Positions 7,095-16,512 of a DNA stretch of 64,000 nucleotides are shown here, one piece after another. Positions within the stretch are counted from its first letter, which is position 1. Every line of letters starts with the position of its first letter. The DNA is from an uncultured Sphingomonas sp. (GTDB lineage: Bacteria > Pseudomonadota > Alphaproteobacteria > Sphingomonadales > Sphingomonadaceae). The stretch is taken from contig NZ_CAJXWX010000002.1 in NCBI RefSeq assembly GCF_913062585.1, forward strand, positions 1-64,000, given 5' to 3'. The position numbers and the translations under genes were made by a program. Below the pieces are notes generated by a model. It worked only from the letters and a program-made list of their open reading frames with translations, was not told where the DNA came from and searched no databases.

Positions 7095-9572
7095 TCAGAA
7101 TTTATAGACGGCCGACGCCAGGAAGCTGCGCGGGCGTTCGGGCAGGACGATGGTGCTGCCGAACAATTCGGTGAAGTTGGCGCGGAAATAGCGCGCATTG
7201 GTCGCGTTCTTCACGACCACGCGGAACAGCCACGGGCCGGTCTGGTACGAACTCGACAGGTCGACCAGCGTATAGCCGGGCAGGCGCACTGCCTGCGACT
7301 GGCCCGAAAAGACCGAGTCCACCTTCACCACGCTGCCGCTGACCGACAGGCCGTTGTCGAAGCCATAGGTCGCGGTGGCGGAATAGAGGTTGGAGGGAAT
7401 GCCCGCGCGGCGGGCGGCATTGCGGTCCGGAATCGGGATCAAGCCGATCGGCTGGCCGCCCAGATACAGGGTCGGGTTGGTGACGTTCACCAGGTCCTGG
7501 ATGCCGAAGAAGCCGAACAGCGTGCCGTTCTGCAGCGCGGTCAGGTTCACGACCTCGGTGTGGGTATAGGCGCCGGTGACGAGCAGGTGGCGATCGACCG
7601 CCCAGCGCGCCTCGGCCTCCACGCCCTTGGTCTCGACCGCCTGGTTGACGGTGATCGACTGGATGTTGAAGTCGGTCCGCTCCTGCTTGTAGACCGACAG
7701 CGCGGCATAGAGCCGCTCGTTCAGCCAGCTCCCCTTGATGCCGCCCTCATAGAGGCGCGAGGTCGACATGAAGCCCGACTTCACCGACTCGGGCAGGACT
7801 TCGGCGCCCTGGCCGACGATGATCGTCGATTGCTGCGACGCGGTGGCATAGGGGATGAGGCCGAAGGGCAGCTTGTAGGAGGCGCTGGCGGTCCATGACC
7901 AGCCATCGTCGCTGCCCTTCGCGGATGTCACGGTCGGTACCCGGTCCATCACCGTCGGGTCATAGCGCGACGATGCATCGACCTTGTCGTAGCGGCCGCC
8001 GAACAGCAGGTCGAGACCGAAGGAGAAGTCCAGGTCGACCAGCGCGGCGATACCGTAATCGGTCGTGTGGCCGAAGACGCGGTCGGTATAGCCGCAATTG
8101 CACTCGTTCGCGAGCAGCCGGTTCGACGCAGGAGTATAACCCTGCGTCAGGTCGACGCGGTGGAAATATTCGAAATCGAAATCGTCGCCATAGTTGAAAT
8201 TGACGTAACGGACCGATGGCGAGAACTGGCCAGAGAATTTTCCTGCGCCGGTCTCGATCGACTTGGCGAGGACGATCTTGTCCTCGATGACGTAGGAATT
8301 GACCCGCTGCGAGAAGCCATAGTCGTTGTTGTTGATGTTCTGGGTATGGTCGAAGAACAGCTGGTTCTTGACGGTCAGGTCGTCCGGCCCGTCAAAGGTG
8401 ATGTCGTAATAGAGCGTCGTCTGCTTGTTGGTAAGCTTGTCGTTCACGCCGGTCAGCACGTCGCGACGGCTGAGCGTCGTGGTGCCGGTGTTGACCAGGT
8501 TCAGTTGCGGATAGGTCTGGGTGAAACAGGCATTGGTGAAGCCGCTGGCGAACGGGCTGAACGTGCTGTTGGGGCAGGTGAAATTGCCGAAGATCGACAG
8601 GCCGCCGGGCACCGCCGCCTTGATCTCGCCCTGCGAGATCTGGCCGTCGCCATTGGTGTCGAGCGGCTTGGCGGTGCCGGTGATATAGGTGCCGTTGTCG
8701 ACCAGCTTCTGGGTCAGGCGGTTCCAGCCGCCATTCTGCTGGCCCTTGAAGTCCTGATACTGGCCGCCGAACTCGACCCGGATAGTGTCGGTCAGCCGGT
8801 GGTCGAACGCGCCCTGAAGGATCGTCTGCTTGGTCGACATGTTGCGGTAATAGCTGCCCGAATCCTCGATCTCGGCATAAAGGCTATAGCCCAGATCGGC
8901 GCCCAGGATCCGCGCCGGTCCGCGCACCTCGGCGCGCAGGTTGTTCCGGTCCCAGCTGCCGCCGGTATAGCTGACCTCGCCGGTGGCCTTGGTCAGCAGC
9001 GCGCCGCCCGCCACCCGCGCCGATTTGGGCACGAAATTCATATAGCCGCCGGTCTTGGACGGGCCATAGATGGGTGAGGCGGGGCCGCGCACGATGTCGA
9101 TCCGGTCGGCCGCCGCGATCGGCGTCGGATAATTGCCCGCATTGTCCAGCCGCCGGACGCCCCGGAAATAAGTCTCGCCCGGCGTGCCGCGAATGTCGAG
9201 CGCGCCGCCGACCCCGAAGAAGGAGTTGGTGAAGGTGCCCGGCGACTGGGCGACCAGGTCATAGATGTCGGTGATGCCGAACCGCTCGATCTGCTCGTCA
9301 CTGATCGTCGAGGCGGAGCGCGGGGTTTCGACCAGCGTCTTGTCGAAGCCGAAGACCGAGCCGACATCCTTGACGGGCAGCGCGTCGAGCGAGCCGGTGA
9401 CGACGATCTCGCTTCCCTCCTGGGCGGCGGGTTCTGCGGTCTTGTCCTGCGCGAAGGCAGGCGTGGCCAGTGCCGTTCCGCAGAGCAGCGACACGGCGAG
9501 AGCCAACCGAATGCCGCGCGGCGGCTTCGGGGCGTGCGAAATGGTGGAATGCGAGCAAGCGCGTATCGTCAT
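7095..9572 (-). CDS. TonB-dependent receptor, probable purine/nucleoside uptake
   Basis: 825 aa outer-membrane beta-barrel with plug. Signal peptide ends near AFA-Q at residues 39-42, the TonB box is EIVVTG (55-60), the plug spans roughly 70-185 (DIRGTPGETYFRGVRRLDN, DIVRGPASPIYG), and the C-terminus ends in the aromatic residue of VYKF. An EF-hand-like loop, D305-T-N-G-D-G-Q-I-S-Q-G-E316, lies in a predicted surface region. The start at 9572 has GGGG upstream; the frame opens earlier at 9785. It begins the unit with the NUP permease and 8-oxoguanine deaminase, so a purine or nucleoside ligand is inferred. Confidence 0.9.
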   Translation of the reverse strand: MTIRACSHSTISHAPKPPRGIRLALAVSLLCGTALATPAFAQDKTAEPAAQEGSEIVVTGSLDALPVKDVGSVFGFDKTLVETPRSASTISDEQIERFGITDIYDLVAQSPGTFTNSFFGVGGALDIRGTPGETYFRGVRRLDNAGNYPTPIAAADRIDIVRGPASPIYGPSKTGGYMNFVPKSARVAGGALLTKATGEVSYTGGSWDRNNLRAEVRGPARILGADLGYSLYAEIEDSGSYYRNMSTKQTILQGAFDHRLTDTIRVEFGGQYQDFKGQQNGGWNRLTQKLVDNGTYITGTAKPLDTNGDGQISQGEIKAAVPGGLSIFGNFTCPNSTFSPFASGFTNACFTQTYPQLNLVNTGTTTLSRRDVLTGVNDKLTNKQTTLYYDITFDGPDDLTVKNQLFFDHTQNINNNDYGFSQRVNSYVIEDKIVLAKSIETGAGKFSGQFSPSVRYVNFNYGDDFDFEYFHRVDLTQGYTPASNRLLANECNCGYTDRVFGHTTDYGIAALVDLDFSFGLDLLFGGRYDKVDASSRYDPTVMDRVPTVTSAKGSDDGWSWTASASYKLPFGLIPYATASQQSTIIVGQGAEVLPESVKSGFMSTSRLYEGGIKGSWLNERLYAALSVYKQERTDFNIQSITVNQAVETKGVEAEARWAVDRHLLVTGAYTHTEVVNLTALQNGTLFGFFGIQDLVNVTNPTLYLGGQPIGLIPIPDRNAARRAGIPSNLYSATATYGFDNGLSVSGSVVKVDSVFSGQSQAVRLPGYTLVDLSSSYQTGPWLFRVVVKNATNARYFRANFTELFGSTIVLPERPRSFLASAVYKF

Positions 9573-9747
9573 GGTAAGCCCCCCTTGTGACGCCCGATCC
9601 GTTCCCCCGGACCGATCCGTCGCGAATGTCCCCGCCTCTCCCTCTTCCTGCTTCGGTCCGTGCTCCGTGCCCGTCTTTTGCGGGCGAACGCCTGTCGGCT
9701 TGGCGTGGCACGGCCGGTTTTGACGATTGACGTACGGCGCGGCCTCG

Positions 9748-9796
9748 TTGCATTCAAACGCAATGATGACGACGATCCGTTGCAAAAATTAGCGCA
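9748..9796. promoter_or_regulatory. Candidate LysR operator pair in divergent TonB receptor/LysR region
   Basis: Two similar imperfect palindromes: TTGC-N8-GCAA at 9748-9763 and TTGCAAAAATTAGCGCA at 9780-9796. Their centres are about 32 bp apart, near three helical turns. The second overlaps the LysR start codon, which fits autoregulation. A related GTTGCAAAAAAGCGC is found upstream of the xdh operon at 19346. No binding data; inference from symmetry and position. Confidence 0.45.
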
Positions 9797-10716
9797 TGCC
9801 AGCCCTGTCGCGCTTCATCCGATATTTCATGGCGGTCGGGCGGCTGGGGTCGATCCGGCGGGCCGCCGATGAGCTGTCGGTTTCCGCCTCGGCGATCGAC
9901 CGTCAGATCCTGAACGCCGAGGCGCGGCTGGGCGTGCAGCTGTTCGAGCGGCTGCCGACGGGTCTGCGGCTGACGGCGGCGGGCGAGGTGATGATGGCAG
10001 CGGGCGGCCGCTGGCAGAAGCAGCTGGGCGATACGCTGTCGCAGATCGAGGATCTGCGCGGGCTGAAGCGCGGCCATGTCGACATTGCCGTCATCGACGC
10101 GCTGGCCAAGGGGCATATGCCCGCCGCGATCCATGCGATCCAGCAGAGCCATCCCGGCATCACCATGGGCGTGCATGTGCTGGGCAACGAACAGGTGCGC
10201 CGCGCGATCGCCGCCAACGACGTCGATTTCGGCATCTTGTTCGACCCGCAATCCTATCAGGACCTGACCGTACGCGCCTTTGTTGACGTGGTCCTCGGCA
10301 TCGTCTCGCCGCCCGGCCATCCGCTGGCGGGCAAGGCGGAGGTCCGCTTCTCTGATTGCGACGGCCAGTCGGTGATCCTGCCCGCCGCGCCGCTGGCGGT
10401 GCACCAGCAGGTCGCGGTGCTGGAGGGGACGTCGGGCGTCACGCTCGACCGGCGCGTGACGTCCGACAATATCCAGATGATCGCCTCGCTGATCCAGGAG
10501 GGGGACAGCATCGGCATCCTGACCTCGCTGGACGTGTCGACCGAGGTGCGCGCGGGCACGCTGGCCTTTACCCGCATTTCCGACAAGGTGCTGCGCCCGA
10601 TGACGCTGGCCCTGTGCACCGCGACGGCGCGGACGCCCTCTTATGCCGCCGCGATGGTGCTGCGCGAGATCGAGGCGCGTTTTTCCCAATTCGCCTATAT
10701 CCCGCCCGCGTCTTAG
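9796..10716 (+). CDS. LysR-type transcriptional regulator
   Basis: 306 aa. N-terminal winged helix-turn-helix (about 4-62: GRLGSIRRAADELSVSASAI and RQILNAEARLGVQLFERL), then a two-lobed effector-binding domain. It is divergent from the TonB receptor unit and probably controls it, perhaps with a purine as effector. No Shine-Dalgarno is visible before this ATG (the upstream bases are GTTGCAAAAATTAGCGC), so translation may be weak or leaderless. The closest in-window relative is the LysR at 33832-34737. Confidence 0.88.
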   Translation: MPALSRFIRYFMAVGRLGSIRRAADELSVSASAIDRQILNAEARLGVQLFERLPTGLRLTAAGEVMMAAGGRWQKQLGDTLSQIEDLRGLKRGHVDIAVIDALAKGHMPAAIHAIQQSHPGITMGVHVLGNEQVRRAIAANDVDFGILFDPQSYQDLTVRAFVDVVLGIVSPPGHPLAGKAEVRFSDCDGQSVILPAAPLAVHQQVAVLEGTSGVTLDRRVTSDNIQMIASLIQEGDSIGILTSLDVSTEVRAGTLAFTRISDKVLRPMTLALCTATARTPSYAAAMVLREIEARFSQFAYIPPAS

Positions 10717-10725
10717 GCCGGATCG

Positions 10726-10866
10726 ATTCCTCCCCTGGTAGGGGAGGGGGCAGGCCGCAGGCCTGACGGAGGGGTGTCCCGGTGGCAAGCGTCGGTTTCA
10801 GCTCGCGACCGGGGACACCCCTCCACCATGCTTCGCATGGTCCCCCTCCCCTTGCAGGAGAGGAAT
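10726..10866. repeat. Bipartite palindromic element, copy B
   Basis: Same two-arm structure as copy A in opposite orientation: CAGGCCGCAGGCCTG hairpin, GGGTGTCCC, a variable centre, GGGACACCC, then ACCATGCTTCGCATGGT and the outer CCTCCCC/GGGGAGG-type stem. It lies between the convergent LysR stop (10716) and nucleoside hydrolase stop (10888). Confidence 0.85.
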
Positions 10867-10887
10867 AGAAGAAATGTCGATCCTGTC

Positions 10888-11988
10888 CTAACGTCGGGCG
10901 GGCCGTGCGAGCAGGCGCAGCATCAGTGCCTCCATCCGGGCGGGGTCGATGGTGCGGACGATTTCGGCGCGCTGCTCGCCAAGGCCGGGCTGATAGCCCT
11001 CGTTCCACGACAATGTATCGCCATAGCCGGGGCCGAACTGCGTGTTGTAATCCACATAGGCGCTCTGCCGCCCGGTGACGATCGTCGGGTCGAGCCAGAC
11101 CGCTGCGGCGATCTCGTCCCACATCGGAAAGCCGGGCTCCATGTCGCCGATCCAGCCGGCCACGGCAGGGGGCGACACGGCGCGCAGCTTCGCGATCAGT
11201 GACGGGGTCAGCTCGGTCGCGGTCGCCGGGTCGGCGGGTACCACGGTGATGTGCCGCCACGGGCTGCGCGAGACGATGCTGGCGGCCTCGGGATCGAAGC
11301 GCCCGTTGAACTCGCGGCGCGGCGAGTGGATGAACTCGCGTGCGAACTGGTCCGCCGACACGCCTTCGCGCGCCTGACGCGGATTGAAGCTGCCGCCCAT
11401 ATAGACCAGCTCCTTGGCCAGCCCGGCAAAGGCGGGATCGAGCCGCTGCGCCAGCGCCAGGTTGGTCAGCGGCCCCATCGCGATGATCGTCACTTGCCCC
11501 GGATGCGCGCGGACCATGCGTAGCAGAAAGTTGGCGGCGATCTCTGGCGCGGGGCGGGTGGTCGGGTTGCCGCCGGGCAGGTCGACGGGGTCGTCGGCGT
11601 GGTGATAGGGCGGGGTACTCTGCTGGGTCGGCTCGACCCATTGCTTCATCCACGCGCCCTTCCAGATCAGCTTGCCGTACAGTGCCTCCCAGCGTTCGGT
11701 CAGCGCCTCGGAATTGACCAGCGGATAGGTCGCGCCGGGGACGACGGGGACGGTCCGGTCCATCCGCTCGACGCCCTTCAGCGCCATGGCGGTGGCGCGA
11801 TTGACCCAGACATTGCCCGTCACGGTGGTGATGCCCAGCACCTCGACATCGGCCGCGTCCAGCAGCATCGCATGGGCCAGGCCGAAGCCCTCATCGTCGA
11901 TGATGACGAGGCGGCGTGCCTCCTGCGCCTGTGCGGGCATCGCCGCGACCAGCAGGGCCATCAGGCCGAGTAGAAACGTCCGCATCAT
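10888..11988 (-). CDS. Nucleoside hydrolase (IUNH family), exported, with altered metal motif
   Basis: 366 aa. The family cleaves nucleosides to base plus ribose. Seen: signal peptide MMRTFLLGLMALLVAAMPAQA, implying a periplasmic site; GPLTNLALA; VYMGGSF; and a C-terminal WDEIAAAVWLDP. The usual N-terminal calcium motif DxDxxxDD is replaced by IIDDEGFGLAHA (D31, D32; no DD pair at the end). The start overlaps the guaD stop (ATGA). It is the last gene of the xdh operon and could supply free bases to its permease. Catalysis may differ from classical members. Confidence 0.82.
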   Translation of the reverse strand: MMRTFLLGLMALLVAAMPAQAQEARRLVIIDDEGFGLAHAMLLDAADVEVLGITTVTGNVWVNRATAMALKGVERMDRTVPVVPGATYPLVNSEALTERWEALYGKLIWKGAWMKQWVEPTQQSTPPYHHADDPVDLPGGNPTTRPAPEIAANFLLRMVRAHPGQVTIIAMGPLTNLALAQRLDPAFAGLAKELVYMGGSFNPRQAREGVSADQFAREFIHSPRREFNGRFDPEAASIVSRSPWRHITVVPADPATATELTPSLIAKLRAVSPPAVAGWIGDMEPGFPMWDEIAAAVWLDPTIVTGRQSAYVDYNTQFGPGYGDTLSWNEGYQPGLGEQRAEIVRTIDPARMEALMLRLLARPARR

Positions 11989-13274
11989 CCCATCCCCCGA
12001 TTCCAGGCGCATTCGCCCAGCACATAGGTGCGCCGCACGGTGCGGTCGTCGCCCAGCACCTGCATCGCGAACAGCCGCGCCGCCAGGTCTGCCCCGGCGG
12101 TCCGCCGCGCCAGCAGCGTCGTGGCGGCTTCGTCCAGCACCACGAAGTCGGCCTCCTGCCCTGGCTGGAGCCCGCCAACCCGGTCGGCAATGCCCAGCAG
12201 CGAGGCGCTGCCCGCCGTCGCCAGATACAGCGCGCGGAACGGATCGAGCCGCACTTCGCGAGCCAGCGCGGCCTGATAGGCGACACCGGCGGTGTGGAGC
12301 ATCGAAAAGGAGGTGCCTGCGCCGATGTCGCTGCCCAGACCCAGCCGCATCCCATGCGCGTCGGCCTGTCCGAAATCGAAGAAGCCCGAGCCCAGGAACA
12401 GGTTCGATGTCGGGCAGACCGCGACGCCCGCACCCGCCTCGGCCATTCGCGCACAGCTGCGATCGGTCAGGTGGATGCCATGCGCGAAAACCGAGCGGGG
12501 GCCGACCAGCCCGAAACGGTCATAGACGTCCAGATAGTCATGGGCGTCCGGGAAACGCTGCGCGACCGCCGCGCATTCATGGCGGTTCTCGGCCAGATGG
12601 GTGTGGAGCAGCACGTCCGGGTTGGCCTCCAGCAGGGCGGCGGCCTGGACCAGCTGTTCGTCCGACGAGGTGAGCGCAAAGCGCGGCGTCACCGCATAGC
12701 CCAGCCGCCCGCGCCCGCGCCATCGGCGGATCAACGCCTCGCTCTCGGCACGCCCGCTCTCAGGCGTATCGCGCAGGCCGTCGGGGCCCAGGTCCATCAG
12801 CACCTTGCCCGACAGGATGCGCATCCGCCGTTCCAGCGCGGCCTCGAACAGCGCATCGACCGAACCGGCATGGACGGTCGGAAAGACCAGCGCGCTGGTC
12901 GTGCCGTGGCGCAGCAGCTCGGTCAGGAAGGCACTGGCGACGCTGGCGGCGTGGGCGGGATCGGCAAAGGCCATCTCGGCGGGGAAGATATGCCGCTCCA
13001 GCCAGTCGAGCAGTTGCTCGCCGTGCGAGGCGATCCGGTCCATCTGCGGATAATGGACATGCGCATCGACGAAGCCGGGGACGACCAGCCCGGGCAGGTG
13101 CTCGACCGGCAGCCCGGCGAAGCGCGGCACCAGCGTCGCATAATCGCCGCGCGCGACGACCAGCCCGTCCTCGACCACGAGCAGCCCATCGGGCTCGTGC
13201 CGGATCGCTTCGGAGTCCTTGGCGGGATCGGTGGCGACCGACAGCAGCTCGGCGCGGAAAAGGCGTAGGGTCAT
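11985..13274 (-). CDS. guaD: Guanine deaminase
   Basis: 429 aa cytosolic zinc hydrolase converting guanine to xanthine, the substrate for the adjacent xanthine dehydrogenase. Seen: VPGFVDAHVHYPQMD with H72 and H74, LLHTHLAEN, HGIHL, CPTSNLFLGSG and LGLGSDIGAGTSFSML, all in the order and spacing of GuaD. Length is normal. Both ends overlap neighbours by 4 nt (ATGA): XdhC before and the nucleoside hydrolase after. Confidence 0.93.
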   Translation of the reverse strand: MTLRLFRAELLSVATDPAKDSEAIRHEPDGLLVVEDGLVVARGDYATLVPRFAGLPVEHLPGLVVPGFVDAHVHYPQMDRIASHGEQLLDWLERHIFPAEMAFADPAHAASVASAFLTELLRHGTTSALVFPTVHAGSVDALFEAALERRMRILSGKVLMDLGPDGLRDTPESGRAESEALIRRWRGRGRLGYAVTPRFALTSSDEQLVQAAALLEANPDVLLHTHLAENRHECAAVAQRFPDAHDYLDVYDRFGLVGPRSVFAHGIHLTDRSCARMAEAGAGVAVCPTSNLFLGSGFFDFGQADAHGMRLGLGSDIGAGTSFSMLHTAGVAYQAALAREVRLDPFRALYLATAGSASLLGIADRVGGLQPGQEADFVVLDEAATTLLARRTAGADLAARLFAMQVLGDDRTVRRTYVLGECAWNRGMG

Positions 13275-14221
13275 GGCAACTCTGGAATGGCAGGGGCGGC
13301 GTCGCGATCGAGCGCCAGAAGCTGGGCGAGGACCGACAGCGCGATGACATCGGGCTCCTTGCCCGCGATCATCGGCAGGCCGATGGGGCAGGTCAGCCGC
13401 GCACGGGCCTGGTCCGATACCGCGTCGCGGGTCAGCCGGGCGAGGAAGCGGGCGCGCTTGGTCGCCGATCCGATCAGCCCGACATAGGCAAGCGGCGGCC
13501 GCATCAGCGCCGCATGGGTGAGCGCATAGTCGAGGCCATGGTCATGCGTCAGGATCAGGATCGCGGCGTCGGCGGGCGCCTCGGCGATACAGTCGGGCAG
13601 GCGATCCTCCGCGATGATCGTCACCCCCGGCAGATCGGCCAGCGCGTCCCGGCTGTCGAACCAGGCGAGCCGCAGGGGCAGCCCGTCGATGCGGCGCGCG
13701 ATCGCCTGTCCGACATGGCCTGCGCCGAACAGATAGAGCGGGCGCTGCCATTGGCCGGATCGCTCGCTCCAGCAGGCGCCCGCCTCGGGACGGTCGCCGC
13801 GTGCCGACAGGGGCGTGACCGCCGCCGCCGGGTCGGGATGGCGCGTGACATGCCCCGGATGCAGCCGGGTGGTCAGCGTCGCGCCGGTCGCCACGGCCTC
13901 GATCCAGTCGAGCGCGGCGGGGTCGACCCGCTCGATCAACAGCCGCACCCGCCCGCCACAGCATTGGCCGAGCAGGGGGCCGAGCGGATAATCCTGCACC
14001 CGCCAGCTGCCCGGCGGATGGGCGAGGATCGCGCGCGCCTGTTCGATCGCCCGGTGTTCCAGCGCGCCGCCGCCGATCGTGTCGACCGAGTCGGTCTCGG
14101 TCACGACCATCCGCGTGCCCGCCCCGCGCGGTGCGGACCCTTCGGTCGCGAGGACCGTGACCAGCGCCAGCGGCTCGCCGGGTGGTCCCGCACGCAACCG
14201 CGCCGTCCAGGCGGTGCTCAT
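13271..14221 (-). CDS. xdhC: Xanthine dehydrogenase accessory protein XdhC
   Basis: 316 aa. XdhC binds molybdenum cofactor, helps its sulfuration and inserts it into XdhB. Seen: N-terminal GSAPRGAGTRMVVT and GGGALE, the QCCGGRVRL motif, a Rossmann-like LYLFGAGHVGQAIARRI, and the C-terminal VGLIGSATKRARF and CPIGL blocks. The start is set by ATGA overlap with xdhB; the open frame runs 70 codons further upstream inside xdhB. Order xdhA-xdhB-xdhC is standard. Confidence 0.94.
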   Translation of the reverse strand: MSTAWTARLRAGPPGEPLALVTVLATEGSAPRGAGTRMVVTETDSVDTIGGGALEHRAIEQARAILAHPPGSWRVQDYPLGPLLGQCCGGRVRLLIERVDPAALDWIEAVATGATLTTRLHPGHVTRHPDPAAAVTPLSARGDRPEAGACWSERSGQWQRPLYLFGAGHVGQAIARRIDGLPLRLAWFDSRDALADLPGVTIIAEDRLPDCIAEAPADAAILILTHDHGLDYALTHAALMRPPLAYVGLIGSATKRARFLARLTRDAVSDQARARLTCPIGLPMIAGKEPDVIALSVLAQLLALDRDAAPAIPELP

Positions 14222-16512
14222 GCCCCCTGGGCCGCCTTGTGCGCCGCGATCGCGCGCAGGATCGCCTCGGGCGTGGCGGGGGCGTCGAGCGGCGGAAAGG
14301 CGCGGCGTTCGGGCGCGGTGGCGGCCACCGCCTCGCCCAGCGCCGACAGGACGCATTGGGCCAGCATGAAGGGCGGCTCGCCGACCGCCTTGGAGCGGTG
14401 GATGGTCGGCTCGACATTCTCGCCGTCCCACAGTGCGATCGACAGCCGGTCGGGGCGGTCGGCGGCGGTGGGGATTTTGTAGGTGGCGGGCGAATGGGTC
14501 AGCAACCGGCCGTCCCCGGCGAAGACCAGCTCCTCGGTGGTCAGCCAGCCCTGGCCCTGCAGGAACCCGCCCTCGATCTGGCCCAGGTCGATCGCCGGAT
14601 TGAGCGACCGTCCGACATCGTGGAGGATGTCGACCGCCAGCACGCGGTGCTCGCCGGTCAGCGTGTCCACCACGACTTCGGCACAGGCCGCGCCGTACGC
14701 GAAATAATAGAAAGGCCGCCCGCGATGCGCCGCGCGGTCATAGGCGATGTCGGGCGTCGCATAGAAGCCGGTCGAGGACAGCGACACGCGCGCCAGATGC
14801 GCCTTGCGACACAGGGTGGCGAAGGGGATGGTCTCCGCGCCCGCCACGACCCCCTCGGGGGTGAAGCACACCTCGTCGCCCGCGCAACCGCCGATCGACG
14901 CCGCCGCCCCGGCCAGCCGGTCGCGGATGGTGGCGGCGGCGCGGAACGCCGCCATGCCGTTCAGGTCCGCGCCGGAGGAAGCGGCGGTGGCCGAGGTGTT
15001 GGGCACCTTGTCGGTACGGGTCGCGGTGATGCGCACCGTGCTGGCGGGCACGGCGAAGACGTCCGCGACGACCTGCGCGACCTTGATATACAGGCCCTGG
15101 CCCATCTCGGTGCCGCCATGGTTCACCTGGATGCTGCCATCGGCATAGACATGCACCAGCGCGCCCGCCTGGTTCAGATGGGTGGTGGTGAAGCTGATCC
15201 CGAACTTCACGGGCGCCAGCGCGATGCCCTTTTTCAGCACGCTGTGCCGCGCATTGAAATTTCGCACGGCGGCGCGGCGCGCGTCATAGTCGCTGTCACG
15301 GCGCAACCGCTCGATCATCGCGGGCGCGATATTGTCGGCGATCGTCATGCCATAGGGTGTCACGTCGCGCCCCGGCCCATAGAGATTGGCGGTCCGCACA
15401 TCGAGCGGATCGCGGCCCAGCGCGGCGGCGACGACATCCATCACCCGCTCGATCGCCAGCATCCCCTGCGGCCCGCCAAAGCCGCGAAAGGCGGTGGCGG
15501 AGACGGTGTGGGTCTTCAGCCGTTCCGACAGGATCTCGATCGCGGGCAGCCAATAGCTGTTGTCCGCATGGAACATCGCGCGGTCGTTGATCGCGGGCGA
15601 AAGGTCGACCGTCGCCCCGCACCGCGACGCCAGTGTCAGGACCAGGCCCAGGACATGGCCGTCATCGTCGAAGCCGACATCATAGCCGACCTCGAACTCA
15701 TGGCGCTTGCCGGTCAGCATCATGTCGTCGTCGCGGTCGCAGCGGAACTTGGCGGGCCGCCCGGTCTTGGCGGCGACCAGCGCGGCGGCGGCGGCGAAGG
15801 GCGCGGCCTGCGTCTCCTTGCCGCCGAACGCGCCGCCCATGCGCCGCACCTCGATCGTGACGTCGGCGGAGGTCACGCCCAGCAGATCGGCGACCAGATG
15901 CTGGACCTCGCTGGGATGCTGGGTGGAGCTGGCGATATGGACCTGCCCGTCCTCGCCCGGCCGGGCGAGTGCGATCTGCCCTTCCAGATAGAAATGATCC
16001 TGCCCGCCCATGGCGAAGCCGCCCGCGCGGCGATGGGGGGCAGCGGCCAGCGCGGCGGCGGTGTCGCCGCGCGCCATGCGTTGGGTCGGCTCGATCAGTG
16101 AGGCGGCGGCGCGCGCGTCGGCGATGGTCAGTAGCGCGGGGCGGGGGGCATAGGTGATCCTGCCCAGCCGCGCCGCCCGCCGCGCCGCGTCCCGGCTGGT
16201 CGCCGCGACCAGAAAGACCGGCTGGCCGCGATACAGCACCTCGCCCTCGGCCAGCAGCCGGTCGTCATGCGCGACCGGGCTGACATCGTTATGGCCGGGA
16301 ATGTCCTCCGCCGTGAAGACCGCCACGACACCGGGCGCGGCGCGCACCGCGTCCAGATCCATCGCGACGATCCCGGCATGGGTCTCGGTCGCCTGGCCGA
16401 AGGCGAGGTGGAGCAGGTCGGCGGGCTCGGCCTCGTCGTCAATGTATCGGGCCGCACCCGTGACGTGCAGCATCGCGCTGTCATGCGGCAGCGAGGGCTT
16501 GGGATCGGTCAT
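14218..16512 (-). CDS. xdhB: Xanthine dehydrogenase, molybdopterin-binding subunit
   Basis: 764 aa. Hydroxylates hypoxanthine and xanthine to urate at the molybdenum centre, with electrons passing to XdhA. Seen: GGAFGGKE at 226-233 and FRGFGGPQG at 342-350 (cofactor and substrate contacts), NHGGTEMGQGLYIKVAQ, and the catalytic glutamate in KAVGEPPFML (E712). The start overlaps the xdhA stop (ATGA) and gives the typical N-terminus. Length is normal for the split bacterial enzyme. Confidence 0.95.
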   Translation of the reverse strand: MTDPKPSLPHDSAMLHVTGAARYIDDEAEPADLLHLAFGQATETHAGIVAMDLDAVRAAPGVVAVFTAEDIPGHNDVSPVAHDDRLLAEGEVLYRGQPVFLVAATSRDAARRAARLGRITYAPRPALLTIADARAAASLIEPTQRMARGDTAAALAAAPHRRAGGFAMGGQDHFYLEGQIALARPGEDGQVHIASSTQHPSEVQHLVADLLGVTSADVTIEVRRMGGAFGGKETQAAPFAAAAALVAAKTGRPAKFRCDRDDDMMLTGKRHEFEVGYDVGFDDDGHVLGLVLTLASRCGATVDLSPAINDRAMFHADNSYWLPAIEILSERLKTHTVSATAFRGFGGPQGMLAIERVMDVVAAALGRDPLDVRTANLYGPGRDVTPYGMTIADNIAPAMIERLRRDSDYDARRAAVRNFNARHSVLKKGIALAPVKFGISFTTTHLNQAGALVHVYADGSIQVNHGGTEMGQGLYIKVAQVVADVFAVPASTVRITATRTDKVPNTSATAASSGADLNGMAAFRAAATIRDRLAGAAASIGGCAGDEVCFTPEGVVAGAETIPFATLCRKAHLARVSLSSTGFYATPDIAYDRAAHRGRPFYYFAYGAACAEVVVDTLTGEHRVLAVDILHDVGRSLNPAIDLGQIEGGFLQGQGWLTTEELVFAGDGRLLTHSPATYKIPTAADRPDRLSIALWDGENVEPTIHRSKAVGEPPFMLAQCVLSALGEAVAATAPERRAFPPLDAPATPEAILRAIAAHKAAQGA

